This document shows positions 31,613-40,935 of a stretch of 57,074 nt of DNA, one piece after another. Under the pieces are notes generated by a model, which searched no databases, had not been told where the DNA came from, and saw nothing but the letters and a program-made list of their open reading frames with translations. The DNA is from an uncultured Acidimicrobiaceae bacterium. GTDB lineage: Bacteria > Actinomycetota > Acidimicrobiia > Acidimicrobiales > MedAcidi-G1. The stretch's first letter is position 1. Every line of letters begins with the position of its first letter. Location of the stretch: NCBI GenBank assembly GCA_913030665.1, contig CAJWFS010000005.1, forward strand, positions 1 through 57,074, in the 5' to 3' direction. A program made the translations under genes and the position numbers.

Positions 31613-33915
31613 GTGAGGTCCGGGCCACGCAGACTCGTGGGCGGACCCGCCCCTCCGGGATCGGGGAGAGCGTCCGGCGCCCTGACGCGATCCCCAAGGT
31701 GACTGGTGCCTTCGCCTTCTCCAGTGACCTCCGGCACGACCGGATGCTCTGGGGCGGCACCCTGCGGTCGCCCCACCCTTCAGCCCGGATCTCGTCGATC
31801 GACGTGGGACCGGCGGTGGCCGTGACCGGCGTGCACGCCGTCCTGACGCATTCCGACGTGCCCGGGAGGGCCACCTTCGGCCTGGAGCACCTCGACCAGT
31901 CGGTGCTGGCCGGCGATGTGGTGCGCTACGCGGGCGAACCGGTGGCCATCGTGGCCGCTGACCATCCCGACACCGTTCGTCGGGCACTCGACGCCATACA
32001 AGTCGAGTACGAGGTGACCGAGCCGCTCGTGGACCCGTCCCGGGCGGAGACGGCGACGCCGATCCACCCGGACGGAAACCTCATCCGTCGTATCCACCTG
32101 CGCCACGGCGACCCGTCGGCTGCCGACCGTGAGGGCCTGGTGACGGTGGAGGGCACCTACGAGGTGGGCATGCAGGACCAGGCCTTCCTCGGACCGGAGT
32201 CCGGGCTGGCCGTTCCGGCCGCCGACGGCGGAGTCGACCTGTTCATCGCCACCCAGTGGCTCCACGTTGACCGCGACCAGGTGGCCGACTGCCTGGGCAT
32301 GGACCCCGACCTGGTCAGGCTGACCCTGGCCGGCGTGGGCGGGGCGTTCGGCGCCCGGGAGGACCTCAGCCTGCACGTCCACCTCTGCATGCTCGCCCTG
32401 TACACCGGTCGGCCGGTGAAGATGGTCTACTCACGCCACGAGAGCTTCCACGGTCACGTGCACCGGCACCCGGCCCGCATGTGGTACCGACACCACGCCG
32501 AGCCCGACGGCACGCTCGTCCGGGTGGAAGCCCGGCTGCTCCTCGACGGCGGGGCGTACGCCTCCTCCAGCGGTGCGGTGATCGCCAACGCCACCTGCTT
32601 CGCTGCCGGGCCCTACCGGGTTCCGTCGGCCGACGTCGACGGCGTGGTGGTACGAACCAACAACCCACCGTGCGGGGCCATGCGGGGATTCGGGGCGGTC
32701 CAGACCTGCATGGCCCACGAGGCCCAGATGGACCGCCTGGCCACCGCCCTGGACATGGACCCGATCGACCTCCGGCTGAAGAACGCGCTGGCACCCGGTG
32801 ACCGCCTGCTCACCGGACAGGTGTTGACCGGCACGCTCCCGGTGGCCGAGGTCATCCGGACGTGCGCGGAACATCCGTCGGCAGCCGTGAGGTCCGACGA
32901 GCCCATGACCAGGCCGGGCGGTGCCGGACGTACCGCCGACGCCGACCACGTGGTGCGTGGCGAGGCGCTGGCCGTGGGGTTCAAGAACCTCATGTTCTCG
33001 GAGGGCTTCGACGACTCGTCGGCCGCCCGGTGCGAGCTGCGCGACGGCGTGGTGACGATCACGTGTGCCTGTGCCGAGGTGGGACAAGGCTTCGTGACCC
33101 TGATCGGCCAGATCACCAGCGAGGTGCTGGGGGTGGACGAGGTGGTCCTCGCCCCGGTCGAGACCACGGGCATCGGGTCGGCCGGCTCCACTTCGGCCAG
33201 CCGCCAGTCATGGATGTCGGGAGGTGCCGTGCAGAAGGCCTGCGAGGAGGTTCGGGCCGCCGTCGTGGCCCGCGTGGCGGTGACCCACGACGTACCGGTC
33301 GATGACCTGGTCCTGGTGGAGGGTCGGGTGGAGTCGCTCTCCGGGAGCGTGTCGGTGGACCTGGCCGAAGCCACCGCGGAACCGTTGTCGGCCGACGTCG
33401 TCTATCGCCACGCCCCGACGTCGCCGCTGGATCATGACGGCCAGGGCGATGCGCACGTCTCGTTCGCGGTCTCCGCCCACCGGGCCATCGTCGACGTGGA
33501 CCCGGACCTCGGCCTCGTGCGGGTCGTGGAGCTGACCACCTCCCAGGACGTGGGACGGGTGCTGAACCCGGTCCAGGCCGTCGGACAACTGGAGGGTGGT
33601 GCCGCGCAGGGCGTCGGGCTGGCCGTCATGGAGGAGGTCTTGGTCGATGGCGGCCGGATCCGCAACGCATCGTTCACCGACTACCTGGTGCCGACCGCCC
33701 TGGACATGCCACCGGTGGAGATAGCGGCCCTCATAGAACAACCTGAACCGGGGGCACCCTTCGGGGCCAAGGGGATCGGGGAGCCGCCCTGCATCTCTTC
33801 GACCGCCGCGGTGGTCGGTGCCCTGCGCCACGCCACGGGCCTGGAGTTGGCCCGTGTACCGGTACGCCCGGCCGACATTGCCCTGGCCGAAGCACAGGCG
33901 GGAGTCGATCGGTGA
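31609..33915 (+). CDS. Molybdenum hydroxylase large subunit, purine/xanthine type
   Basis: 768 residues from ATG at 31609. Molybdopterin-binding regions are clear: LAGVGGAFGAREDLSLHVHL, NNPPCGAMRGFGAVQTCMAH, and the end motif AKGIGEPPCIS with the catalytic Glu. GAREDLS with the RGFG arginine resembles the PucD/XDH branch that hydroxylates purines. It should oxidise hypoxanthine, xanthine or a related N-heterocycle using water. It follows the FAD and 2Fe-2S genes in one operon and is followed by an M20 amidohydrolase. It needs Mo cofactor maturation by XdhC; the only XdhC here is in the other cluster. Confidence 0.92.
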   Translation: MSEVRATQTRGRTRPSGIGESVRRPDAIPKVTGAFAFSSDLRHDRMLWGGTLRSPHPSARISSIDVGPAVAVTGVHAVLTHSDVPGRATFGLEHLDQSVLAGDVVRYAGEPVAIVAADHPDTVRRALDAIQVEYEVTEPLVDPSRAETATPIHPDGNLIRRIHLRHGDPSAADREGLVTVEGTYEVGMQDQAFLGPESGLAVPAADGGVDLFIATQWLHVDRDQVADCLGMDPDLVRLTLAGVGGAFGAREDLSLHVHLCMLALYTGRPVKMVYSRHESFHGHVHRHPARMWYRHHAEPDGTLVRVEARLLLDGGAYASSSGAVIANATCFAAGPYRVPSADVDGVVVRTNNPPCGAMRGFGAVQTCMAHEAQMDRLATALDMDPIDLRLKNALAPGDRLLTGQVLTGTLPVAEVIRTCAEHPSAAVRSDEPMTRPGGAGRTADADHVVRGEALAVGFKNLMFSEGFDDSSAARCELRDGVVTITCACAEVGQGFVTLIGQITSEVLGVDEVVLAPVETTGIGSAGSTSASRQSWMSGGAVQKACEEVRAAVVARVAVTHDVPVDDLVLVEGRVESLSGSVSVDLAEATAEPLSADVVYRHAPTSPLDHDGQGDAHVSFAVSAHRAIVDVDPDLGLVRVVELTTSQDVGRVLNPVQAVGQLEGGAAQGVGLAVMEEVLVDGGRIRNASFTDYLVPTALDMPPVEIAALIEQPEPGAPFGAKGIGEPPCISSTAAVVGALRHATGLELARVPVRPADIALAEAQAGVDR

Positions 33916-35210
33916 GCGACCTGCACATCGACGGGGATCGGCTGGTGCGCCGCATCAACGACCTGGCCACCATCGGTCCGATCGAGGGGGGCGGCTCCTG
34001 CCGCCTGGCCCTGACCGACGAGGACAGGGACGGCCGTGACCTCGTCGTGGCCTGGATGACCGACCTGGGCCTGGACATCAGCATGGACGGCATCGGCAAC
34101 GTCGTGGGCGTGCGGCCCGGGCGCACCGACGGCCCCCCGATCATGACCGGGAGCCACATAGACACCGTCCGGACGGGCGGCCGCTACGACGGCAACCTCG
34201 GGGTGCTGGCAGGCCTCGAGGTGATCGAGACCCTCGAACAGCACGGGATCACGACGGAGCATCCCTTCGCGGTCGCCTTCTTCACCGACGAGGAGGGCGC
34301 CCGGTTCCAACCGGACATGCTCGGCAGCCTCGTCTACGCGGGCGGCATGGGGTTGGAGGAGGCCCTGGACGTCGTGGGCATCGACGGAGCGGTCCTGGGC
34401 GAGGAGCTGGACCGAATCGGCTACCGGGGAACCTCGCCGTGCCCCGGCTCCGCCCCCCGGGCATTCGTGGAGCTCCATGTGGAGCAGGGGCCCGTGCTGG
34501 AGGCCGATGGGGTCACGATCGGGGCCGTGACCGGGGTGCAGGGAATCTCATGGACGGAGCTGGCCATCACCGGCCAGTCCAACCATGCGGGCACCACGCC
34601 CATGGACCTTCGCCACGACCCCGGCTACGTGGCGGCGCTGATCGCCTCCTACGTGCGCCAGTTGGCGATCCGGATGGGTGGCCGCCAGGTGGCGACCGTC
34701 GGGAGCCTGGAGCTCCACCCGAACCTGGTCAACGTCGTCGCCGCCAGCGCCAGGCTGACGGTGGACCTCCGCAACACGGATGAGGCCCTCCTGGGGGAGG
34801 CGGAGGCCGACCTGGCCCGGTTCGTGGCCGAAGCCGCGGCCGCCGAGGGAGTGACCGTAGAGGAGCGCACGCTGGCCAGGTTCCAGCCGGTGGCGTTCGA
34901 CGACCGGGTGGTCGACACCGTCGCTGCGGTCGCCACCGAGCTGGGCCACTCCGTGAAGCGGCTTCCGTCGGGTGCCGGACACGATGCCCAGATGATGGCC
35001 CGACTCTGTCCGACAGGCATGGTCTTCGTACCCAGTCGCGACGGCATCAGCCACAACCCGGCCGAGTACACCGAGCCTGACGACCTGGTGGCCGGCGCCG
35101 ACGTCCTACTGGGGAGCATGCTGGCACTGGACGCGATGGACCTCTCGACGACCGGCGCTCCGGACGGGAGTGGCGGTGCTTCGACCGACGGGGCGGAGGG
35201 CGCACCATGA
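33912..35210 (+). CDS. M20 family allantoate/N-carbamoyl amidohydrolase
   Basis: 432 residues from GTG at 33912, overlapping the hydroxylase stop. The metal ligands follow the hydantoinase/carbamoylase pattern: TGSHIDTVRTGGRYDGNLG, FFTDEEGARF, ELHVEQGPVLE, the dimer-domain motif SNHAGTTPM, and a final His in SRDGISHNPAE. Substrates in this family are allantoate, ureidoglycine, N-carbamoyl-L-amino acids or beta-ureidopropionate. With purine hydroxylases around it, allantoate or a ureido acid is a reasonable guess. The C-terminus is Ser/Thr/Gly-rich. The stop overlaps the next start by four bases. Confidence 0.9.
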   Translation: MSDLHIDGDRLVRRINDLATIGPIEGGGSCRLALTDEDRDGRDLVVAWMTDLGLDISMDGIGNVVGVRPGRTDGPPIMTGSHIDTVRTGGRYDGNLGVLAGLEVIETLEQHGITTEHPFAVAFFTDEEGARFQPDMLGSLVYAGGMGLEEALDVVGIDGAVLGEELDRIGYRGTSPCPGSAPRAFVELHVEQGPVLEADGVTIGAVTGVQGISWTELAITGQSNHAGTTPMDLRHDPGYVAALIASYVRQLAIRMGGRQVATVGSLELHPNLVNVVAASARLTVDLRNTDEALLGEAEADLARFVAEAAAAEGVTVEERTLARFQPVAFDDRVVDTVAAVATELGHSVKRLPSGAGHDAQMMARLCPTGMVFVPSRDGISHNPAEYTEPDDLVAGADVLLGSMLALDAMDLSTTGAPDGSGGASTDGAEGAP

Positions 35211-36193
35211 GCCGGGTGTTGACGGTGGGCGCAGCGCAGATGGGTCCGATCCAGCTGGCCGACGCCCGGCCCGAGGTGGTGGAGAGACTCGTGGCGCTGC
35301 TCCGCTCCGGTGCTGCGGCAGGTTGCGACCTGGTGGTGTTCCCCGAGCTGGCCCTCACCACCTTCTTTCCCAGGTGGTGGGTGGACGACCTGGCCGACGC
35401 CGACCACTTCTACGAGACCGAGATGCCGGGCCCGGACACCCGACCCCTCTTCGACGAGGCCAGGCGCCTGGGGGTGGGGTTCCACCTCGGCTATGCAGAG
35501 CTGACGTCGGCCGGCCACCGCTACAACACGGCGATCCTCGTCGAGCGGGACGGTTCGATCGTCGGCCGGTACCGCAAGGTGCACCTGCCGGGCCACTCCG
35601 AGCACGAGCCGTGGCGGGCCTTCCAGCACCTGGAGCGGTACTACTTCGAGGCGGGCGACGGCTTCGCCGTGCACGGGGCGTTCGGCGGGGTGGTCGGCAT
35701 GGCCATCTGCAACGACCGCCGCTGGCCCGAGACCTACAGGGTGCTCGGACTCCAGGGGTGCGAGCTGGCCCTCATCGGATACAACACGCCCATCCACTAC
35801 GCCCCGGATCCTGCCCAGGACCGCCTGCAGGGATTCCACAACCACCTCGTCCTGCAGTCCGGCGCCTACCAGAACGGCATGTGGGTTGTAGGCGTGGCCA
35901 AGGCCGGCGAGGAAGAGGGGTGCGCCTTGCTGGGGGAGAGCGCCATCGTCGCCCCATCGGGCGAGATCGCCGCACTGTGCACCACCGACGGTGACGAGTT
36001 GGCCGTGGCTGAGGTGGACCTGGACCTGTGCGCCGGGTACACCGGGACGCTGTTCGACTTCCACAGGTATCGCAGGCCCGAGGTCTACGGTCGGATCACC
36101 GCCCAGCGGGGGCCGGAGGTTCCTGCCGGTGTCCGTGCGGCCCTGGATGACAACGTGGAGTCCACCGCTGAGCCGGAAGAGGAAGGGTCGTGA
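35207..36193 (+). CDS. N-carbamoyl-D-amino-acid hydrolase (nitrilase superfamily)
   Basis: 328 residues from ATG at 35207. The catalytic Glu47 (VVFPELALTTFFPRWW), Lys124 (YRKVHLPGH) and Cys168 (MAICNDRRWPE) are intact. Long stretches (TFFPRW, FYETEMPGP, FNLGYAEL-like FHLGYAEL, EEGCALLGESAIVAPSGE) closely match Agrobacterium D-carbamoylase, which splits N-carbamoyl-D-amino acids into D-amino acid, CO2 and ammonia. That makes a ureido/carbamoyl substrate likely. No hydantoinase is present in the window to supply it. Coupled to both neighbours by four-base overlaps. Confidence 0.93.
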   Translation: MSRVLTVGAAQMGPIQLADARPEVVERLVALLRSGAAAGCDLVVFPELALTTFFPRWWVDDLADADHFYETEMPGPDTRPLFDEARRLGVGFHLGYAELTSAGHRYNTAILVERDGSIVGRYRKVHLPGHSEHEPWRAFQHLERYYFEAGDGFAVHGAFGGVVGMAICNDRRWPETYRVLGLQGCELALIGYNTPIHYAPDPAQDRLQGFHNHLVLQSGAYQNGMWVVGVAKAGEEEGCALLGESAIVAPSGEIAALCTTDGDELAVAEVDLDLCAGYTGTLFDFHRYRRPEVYGRITAQRGPEVPAGVRAALDDNVESTAEPEEEGS

Positions 36194-38778
36194 CGAGCTT
36201 CGAGTTGAACGGAAGGCCGGTAGAGGCCTCCGTCGACCACCCCCACCTGCTGGCCGCCCTGCGCGACGAGCTGGGCGTCACCTCGCCCAAGGACGGCTGT
36301 GCGCCGTCGGGTCAGTGCGGCTGCTGCACCGTGCTGGTCGACGGGAAGGCCAGGATCGCCTGCCAGACGTCGATGGAGAAGGCCGATGGTGCTTCGATCA
36401 CGACCCTGGAGGGCCTGCCGGACGCTGAGCGGGAACGTTACGCCACTGCCTTCGCCGCACATGGCGCCCTGCAGTGCGGCTTCTGCACGCCGGGCATCGT
36501 CATGCGTGCCAAGGCCCTCGTGGCCAAGAAGGGCACCGCCCTTACCCGTGACTATGCGTCCCGCCACCTGGGCGCCCACCTCTGCCGGTGCACCGGCTAC
36601 GTGAAGATCCTGGACGCAGTCGAATCCCTGGCATCGGGCGAGATCCCGGTGGCCATGCCCCGCGGCGGCATCGGGACCAGCGGGGTGAAGGTGGAGGCCA
36701 CCGAGCTGAGCCTCGGAGACCGCCCCTTCATCGACGACATGTCGCCCGAGGGCCTGCTGCACGCAGCGCTCCGCCTCGCCGACCACGCCCGTGCCGACGT
36801 GGTGCGGATCGACACCACGGCAGCAGAAGCCGTCGACGGTGTCCACAGGGTGCTGACAGCCGCCGACATACCGGGGAAGCACCGGGTGGGGATCATCCAC
36901 ACGGACTGGCCGGTGATGATCCCCGAGGGTGGTCGGACCTCCTACCTGGGAGACGTGCTGGCCGTGGTCGTGGCCGATGATCGGGAGACCGCCCGTCGGG
37001 CGGCGATGCTGATTGACGTCCAGTTGGCTCCGCTGACCGTCTACAGCGACCCGGTGGTGGCCCTTACGGCTGACGAGGACGCTGTCTGGGGACTGGACGG
37101 AAACGTGCTTTCGGTGTCGACGTACGCCCGCGGCGACGTCGAGGCCGCCCTGGCCGGCTCGGCCCACGTCGTCGACGAGGTCTTCCAGACCCAGCGCATC
37201 GAGCACGCCTTCGTGGAGCCCGAGTCCACCCTCGCCGTGCCGACAGGTGACGGCGGACTGTACGTCTACTCCGGCGGACAGGGCGTCTGGGACGACCGCA
37301 ACCAGATCGCGTCGGTGCTCGGCGTCGACACCGACCGGGTCACCGTCGAGCTGGTGTCCAATGGTGGGGCCTTCGGCGGCAAGGAGGACATGTCCAACCA
37401 GGCCCACACGGCTTTGGCCGCCTGGCTGCTGGAGCAGCCCGTGAAGTGCACGTTGTCGCGCGAGGAATCGCTCCTCATGCACCCCAAGCGCCATCCGATC
37501 CGGATGGCCTACCGGGCGGGCTGCGACGCCGAAGGGATGCTGACCGGCCTCTGGGCCCGGATGATCGGCGATTCGGGGCCGTACGCATCTGTGGGGATGA
37601 AGGTCCTGGAGCGGGCGGCCGGACACGCCGGCGGCCCCTACCTGCTGCCCACCATCGACGTGGAGGCCACGGCGGTGAGGACCAACAGCCCGATCGGCGG
37701 GGCGTTCCGGGGCTTCGGTGCCAACCAGGCCCAGTTCGCCATGGAGGGTGTCATGGACCGCCTCGCCGAGAAGGTGGGGATATCCGGATGGGAGATCCGG
37801 AGCCGCAACGTCATCACGCCCGGTGCCGTCTGGGGTCCCGGCCAGATCATGGATGACGGCTGCCTCGGCGCCCGGGCCTGCCTGGACGACGTGAAGGAGG
37901 CCTACGACGACGCGGTGGCCGGCGGCCTGCCGGTCGGCCTGGGCCTGGGCCTCAAGAACTCCGGCCTCGGCAACGGCTTCAAGGAGATAGCCAGGGCTGT
38001 GGTGCACTTCCGCCACGACGGACGGATCGAGGTCCGGCACTGCTGGACTGAGATGGGCCAGGGCATCGACACCGTGGTCGTACAGGTGGCCGTCGAGGAA
38101 CTCGGCGTGGACCCCGACCTGGTCGACGTGATCGTGGACACCACCAGGGAACTGGGTGCCGGCCAGACCACCGGCAGCCGCGGGACGCTCATGGGGGCCG
38201 GCTCCGTCGCCGATGCCTGCCGGGTCGCCATCGCCGACGGTTGTCGGACCGGCGTCGACTACCAGGGCGAATACCGGGTGGACTGGACGAACTCGATGAG
38301 CGATGGGGTGGAGAACCCGATCATCCACTCCACGTTCGGGTACGCCGCCCAGATGGTGGTTCTGGACCCGGAGACAGGTGACGTGGACCTGGTGGTGGCC
38401 GCCCACGACGTGGGCCGGGCCGTCAACCCGATGCTCTGCGAGGGCCAGGTCGAGGGGTCGGTCCACATGGGACTCGGCTACGCCCTCACCGAGGGATTCC
38501 CGGCCGACGCCGATGCCCGGCCGTGCAACGAGACCCTCCGCAGCCTCGGCATCATCCGCCCCAAGGACATGCCGGACGTCGACGTGCGCCTGATCGAGTC
38601 GCCACAGCCTGACTCGCCCTACGGCATCAAGGGCGTGGGCGAGATCGGCCTGGTGCCGACGGCCGGGGCCGTGGCCGCCGCTCTGCACGCCCACGACGGT
38701 GAGTGGCGTCACAGCCTGCCGATGACCGCTCCCGGCCAGCAGGAACACTGGGCCGACTGGGACGGACGTGGAGCCTGA
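36190..38778 (+). CDS. Fused 2Fe-2S/molybdenum hydroxylase, selenium-dependent-XDH type
   Basis: 862 residues from GTG at 36190. The N-terminus holds a complete two-cluster domain: Cys37, Cys43, Cys45/46 and Cys58, then Cys96, Cys99, Cys132 and Cys134. Mo-binding regions follow: SNGGAFGGKEDMSNQAHTAL, SPIGGAFRGFGANQAQFAME and the end motif GIKGVGEIGLVPTAGAV with catalytic Glu. Length and single-chain Fe-S/Mo layout match the selenium-dependent xanthine dehydrogenase family; the enzymes need an FAD partner, which here could be the subunit at 30261. Selenium dependence is not provable from sequence. The next gene, an SsnA-like aminohydrolase, is a usual companion of this family. Start overlaps the carbamoylase stop. 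Confidence 0.88.
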   Translation: MTSFELNGRPVEASVDHPHLLAALRDELGVTSPKDGCAPSGQCGCCTVLVDGKARIACQTSMEKADGASITTLEGLPDAERERYATAFAAHGALQCGFCTPGIVMRAKALVAKKGTALTRDYASRHLGAHLCRCTGYVKILDAVESLASGEIPVAMPRGGIGTSGVKVEATELSLGDRPFIDDMSPEGLLHAALRLADHARADVVRIDTTAAEAVDGVHRVLTAADIPGKHRVGIIHTDWPVMIPEGGRTSYLGDVLAVVVADDRETARRAAMLIDVQLAPLTVYSDPVVALTADEDAVWGLDGNVLSVSTYARGDVEAALAGSAHVVDEVFQTQRIEHAFVEPESTLAVPTGDGGLYVYSGGQGVWDDRNQIASVLGVDTDRVTVELVSNGGAFGGKEDMSNQAHTALAAWLLEQPVKCTLSREESLLMHPKRHPIRMAYRAGCDAEGMLTGLWARMIGDSGPYASVGMKVLERAAGHAGGPYLLPTIDVEATAVRTNSPIGGAFRGFGANQAQFAMEGVMDRLAEKVGISGWEIRSRNVITPGAVWGPGQIMDDGCLGARACLDDVKEAYDDAVAGGLPVGLGLGLKNSGLGNGFKEIARAVVHFRHDGRIEVRHCWTEMGQGIDTVVVQVAVEELGVDPDLVDVIVDTTRELGAGQTTGSRGTLMGAGSVADACRVAIADGCRTGVDYQGEYRVDWTNSMSDGVENPIIHSTFGYAAQMVVLDPETGDVDLVVAAHDVGRAVNPMLCEGQVEGSVHMGLGYALTEGFPADADARPCNETLRSLGIIRPKDMPDVDVRLIESPQPDSPYGIKGVGEIGLVPTAGAVAAALHAHDGEWRHSLPMTAPGQQEHWADWDGRGA

Positions 38779-39836
38779 TGGCTGCTGACATCGGATCAGG
38801 CCTGGCCCCGAACCAGACGCCGGGCCTGGTCTGCGCTCACCACCACCTCTACTCGGCGCTGGCGCGCGGCATGCCCGCGCCGCCGCGTACCCCGTCCGGT
38901 TTCGTCGAGATCCTGGAGATGGTGTGGTGGCGCCTGGACCGGGCGCTGGACCTGGAGTCGATCCGGTGGTCGGCGATGCTGGGTGCCCTGGAGGCCCTCG
39001 AGCGGGGTTGCACGGCGGTGATCGACCACCACGAGTCGCCAGAGGCCATCGAGGGCTCGCTGACGGTCATCGCCGATGCCTGCGCCGAGGTGGGGGTCCG
39101 GGTGAACTGTGCCTACGGGATCACAGATCGGCACGGAGCCGATGGAGCACTCCGGGGCCTGGCGGAGAACGAACGGTTCCTGCGCGATGGGGGTCGCGGG
39201 ATGGTCGGCGTGCACGCGGCCTTCACCTGCACCGACGGGACCCTGGAGGCTGCCGCCGGCCTGGCGGCGGAGATGGGCGTGGGCGTCCACGTACACGTTG
39301 CCGAGGGGCCCGGGGACGCAGACGCTGTGGACCGACTCCGAGACCTGGCCGCCGACGACTGGATGCTCGTCCACGGTGTCCACCTTCCCGACGACCACGG
39401 CCTGGCCGGGACGATGGTCCACAACCCGCGGTCCAACATGAACAATGCCGTCGGCTACGCCCGCCCCGCCCGATTCGCCAACCCGATGGCGCTGGGTTCC
39501 GACGGCATCGGTGCCGACATGCTCGACGAGTTCCGGCTGGCCTACGTGCGACACCGGGAGGATGATGTGACCGCCTCGCCGGAGGTGGCCTGGGGCTGGC
39601 TGGCCACCGGCTGGGACCTCTTCCCCGAGGCCCGTTCCGACCGGGTGACCTGGTCGTATGCGGACATGGACCCGTGGCACCTGGCCTTCACCACGGGCGT
39701 GGGGCCACTCACCGTGGAGGTGGACGGCGAGCCCGTGCTGGTCGACGGATGCCCCACCCGCGTGGACCCCGACGAGATCAGGGCCCGGGCCGCCGAGGAG
39801 GCGGTGCGCCTGCACCGCCGGATCGACGACGCATGA
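38778..39836 (+). CDS. ssnA: Compact SsnA-like aminohydrolase
   Basis: 352 residues from the ATG sharing one base with the hydroxylase stop (TGATG). PGLVCAHHHLYSALARGMPA (metal ligands), FVEILEMVWWRLDRALDLES, CTAVIDHHESPEAIEGSLTV, VHNPRSNMNNAVGY and ALGSDGIGADMLDEF closely follow SsnA, an amidohydrolase genetically tied to selenium-dependent molybdenum hydroxylases. E. coli SsnA has about 440 residues; this one lacks most of the N-terminal beta-sandwich, and the C-terminal part is shortened. All metal-site regions remain. No frameshift is apparent upstream, so it is a compact form and not a broken gene. Its reaction is unknown. Confidence 0.85.
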   Translation: MAADIGSGLAPNQTPGLVCAHHHLYSALARGMPAPPRTPSGFVEILEMVWWRLDRALDLESIRWSAMLGALEALERGCTAVIDHHESPEAIEGSLTVIADACAEVGVRVNCAYGITDRHGADGALRGLAENERFLRDGGRGMVGVHAAFTCTDGTLEAAAGLAAEMGVGVHVHVAEGPGDADAVDRLRDLAADDWMLVHGVHLPDDHGLAGTMVHNPRSNMNNAVGYARPARFANPMALGSDGIGADMLDEFRLAYVRHREDDVTASPEVAWGWLATGWDLFPEARSDRVTWSYADMDPWHLAFTTGVGPLTVEVDGEPVLVDGCPTRVDPDEIRARAAEEAVRLHRRIDDA

Positions 39837-39870
39837 ACTCTGACGATGACTTCCAGAAGGTGAGGAACCG

Positions 39871-40872
39871 ATGACCCGGCTGGCCATCTACATGCAGGAT
39901 GCCCACCCGATAACGGAGGCGATCCAGTACGCCCGATACGCCGAGGAACGCGGCTTCGAGGCCGTCTGGCAGGCCGATTCGCGCCTCGTCCGCGATGCCG
40001 TCGTGCCAATGGCGGCGTTCGCCGCCAACACCGAGACCATCACGATCGGCTCCGGCGTAGTGGACTGCTGGACCCGCAACCCGGCCCGGCTGGCATCCAC
40101 CTTCTCGACGTTGGACGACCTGGCACCGGGGCGGATCATCCTGGGCATCGGCGCCTGGTGGGAGCCGCTGGCCTCCAAGGTCGGTGTTGATCGCCGTAGG
40201 CCGCTGTTGGCCATCCGGGAGACCGTGGAGGCCTGCCGGGCCCTGCTGGCCGACGAGACGGTGACCTACCACGGCGAGTTCGTGCACCTTGACGGCGTCG
40301 AGCTGGACTACGTCTACCAGGAACGCCGACCCAAGGACGTCCCGATCTACATCGGCGCTACCGGCGACAAGATGCTGGAGCTGACCGGTGAGATCGCCGA
40401 CGGCGTGGTCCTGAACTACCTGGTGTCGCCCGAGTACAACCGGCGGGCCATGGACCGCCTGGCCGATGGTGCGGCCCGCGCCGGTCGGTCGATGGACGAC
40501 CTGGACCGCCCACAACTGGTGGTGTGCTCGGTGGCCGAGACCCGCGCCGAGGCCCTGGACGGAGCTCGCCTCATGGTCACCCAGTACCTGGGCCAGCAGC
40601 CGCACATCATGAAGGCCTCCGGAGTACCCGAGTCGCTGCTCGAGGAGATCGGCAGGGTGCTGACCTGGCCGGCCACCCACGAACAGGTCGAGGCCGCCTC
40701 GAAGCTGGTACCCGACGACATCGTGCAGATGATCTGCGCGGCGGGCACCGCCGACGAGGTGCGCGAGAAGGTCGCCCAGTACATGGCCGACGGCTGTACC
40801 TGCCCGATCCTGTACCCGCTGGGCCCCGACGTCCGCCTCATGATCGACACGTTCGCCGGTTGGACCCCGTGA
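39871..40872 (+). CDS. LLM-class flavin/F420-dependent oxidoreductase
   Basis: 333 residues from ATG at 39871 after AGGTGAGGAACCG. It has the bacterial-luciferase-like barrel: [40 protein letters not shown] (F420/FMN-type loop), [20 protein letters not shown] and [20 protein letters not shown]. The resemblance to methylene-tetrahydromethanopterin reductase-like proteins favours F420 over FMN, and cofC in this window shows that F420 is probably made. It sits within the purine/carbamoyl operon, 34 bases after ssnA, so it may reduce or oxygenate a pathway intermediate. A second LLM gene occupies a similar place in the facing operon (48265). Confidence 0.87.
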   Translation: MTRLAIYMQDAHPITEAIQYARYAEERGFEAVWQADSRLVRDAVVPMAAFAANTETITIGSGVVDCWTRNPARLASTFSTLDDLAPGRIILGIGAWWEPLASKVGVDRRRPLLAIRETVEACRALLADETVTYHGEFVHLDGVELDYVYQERRPKDVPIYIGATGDKMLELTGEIADGVVLNYLVSPEYNRRAMDRLADGAARAGRSMDDLDRPQLVVCSVAETRAEALDGARLMVTQYLGQQPHIMKASGVPESLLEEIGRVLTWPATHEQVEAASKLVPDDIVQMICAAGTADEVREKVAQYMADGCTCPILYPLGPDVRLMIDTFAGWTP

Positions 40873-40935
40873 GCCGACCGACGATGCGAGGCTGGTCGGC
40901 GTGAGCGACAGGCAGGTGCTGTGGGGCCGGTGGGC

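Noticed and set aside
36085-38748. 887-codon open frame on the minus strand opposite the 862-residue hydroxylase
   Set aside because: It is a GC-bias shadow. Its protein is rich in His, Gly and Val with no motif, while the plus strand carries full hydroxylase motifs.
38703-38800. Frameshift that might have removed the N-terminus of ssnA
   Set aside because: The upstream bases are fully used by the hydroxylase C-terminus, which ends in the expected place, so the short SsnA looks genuine.
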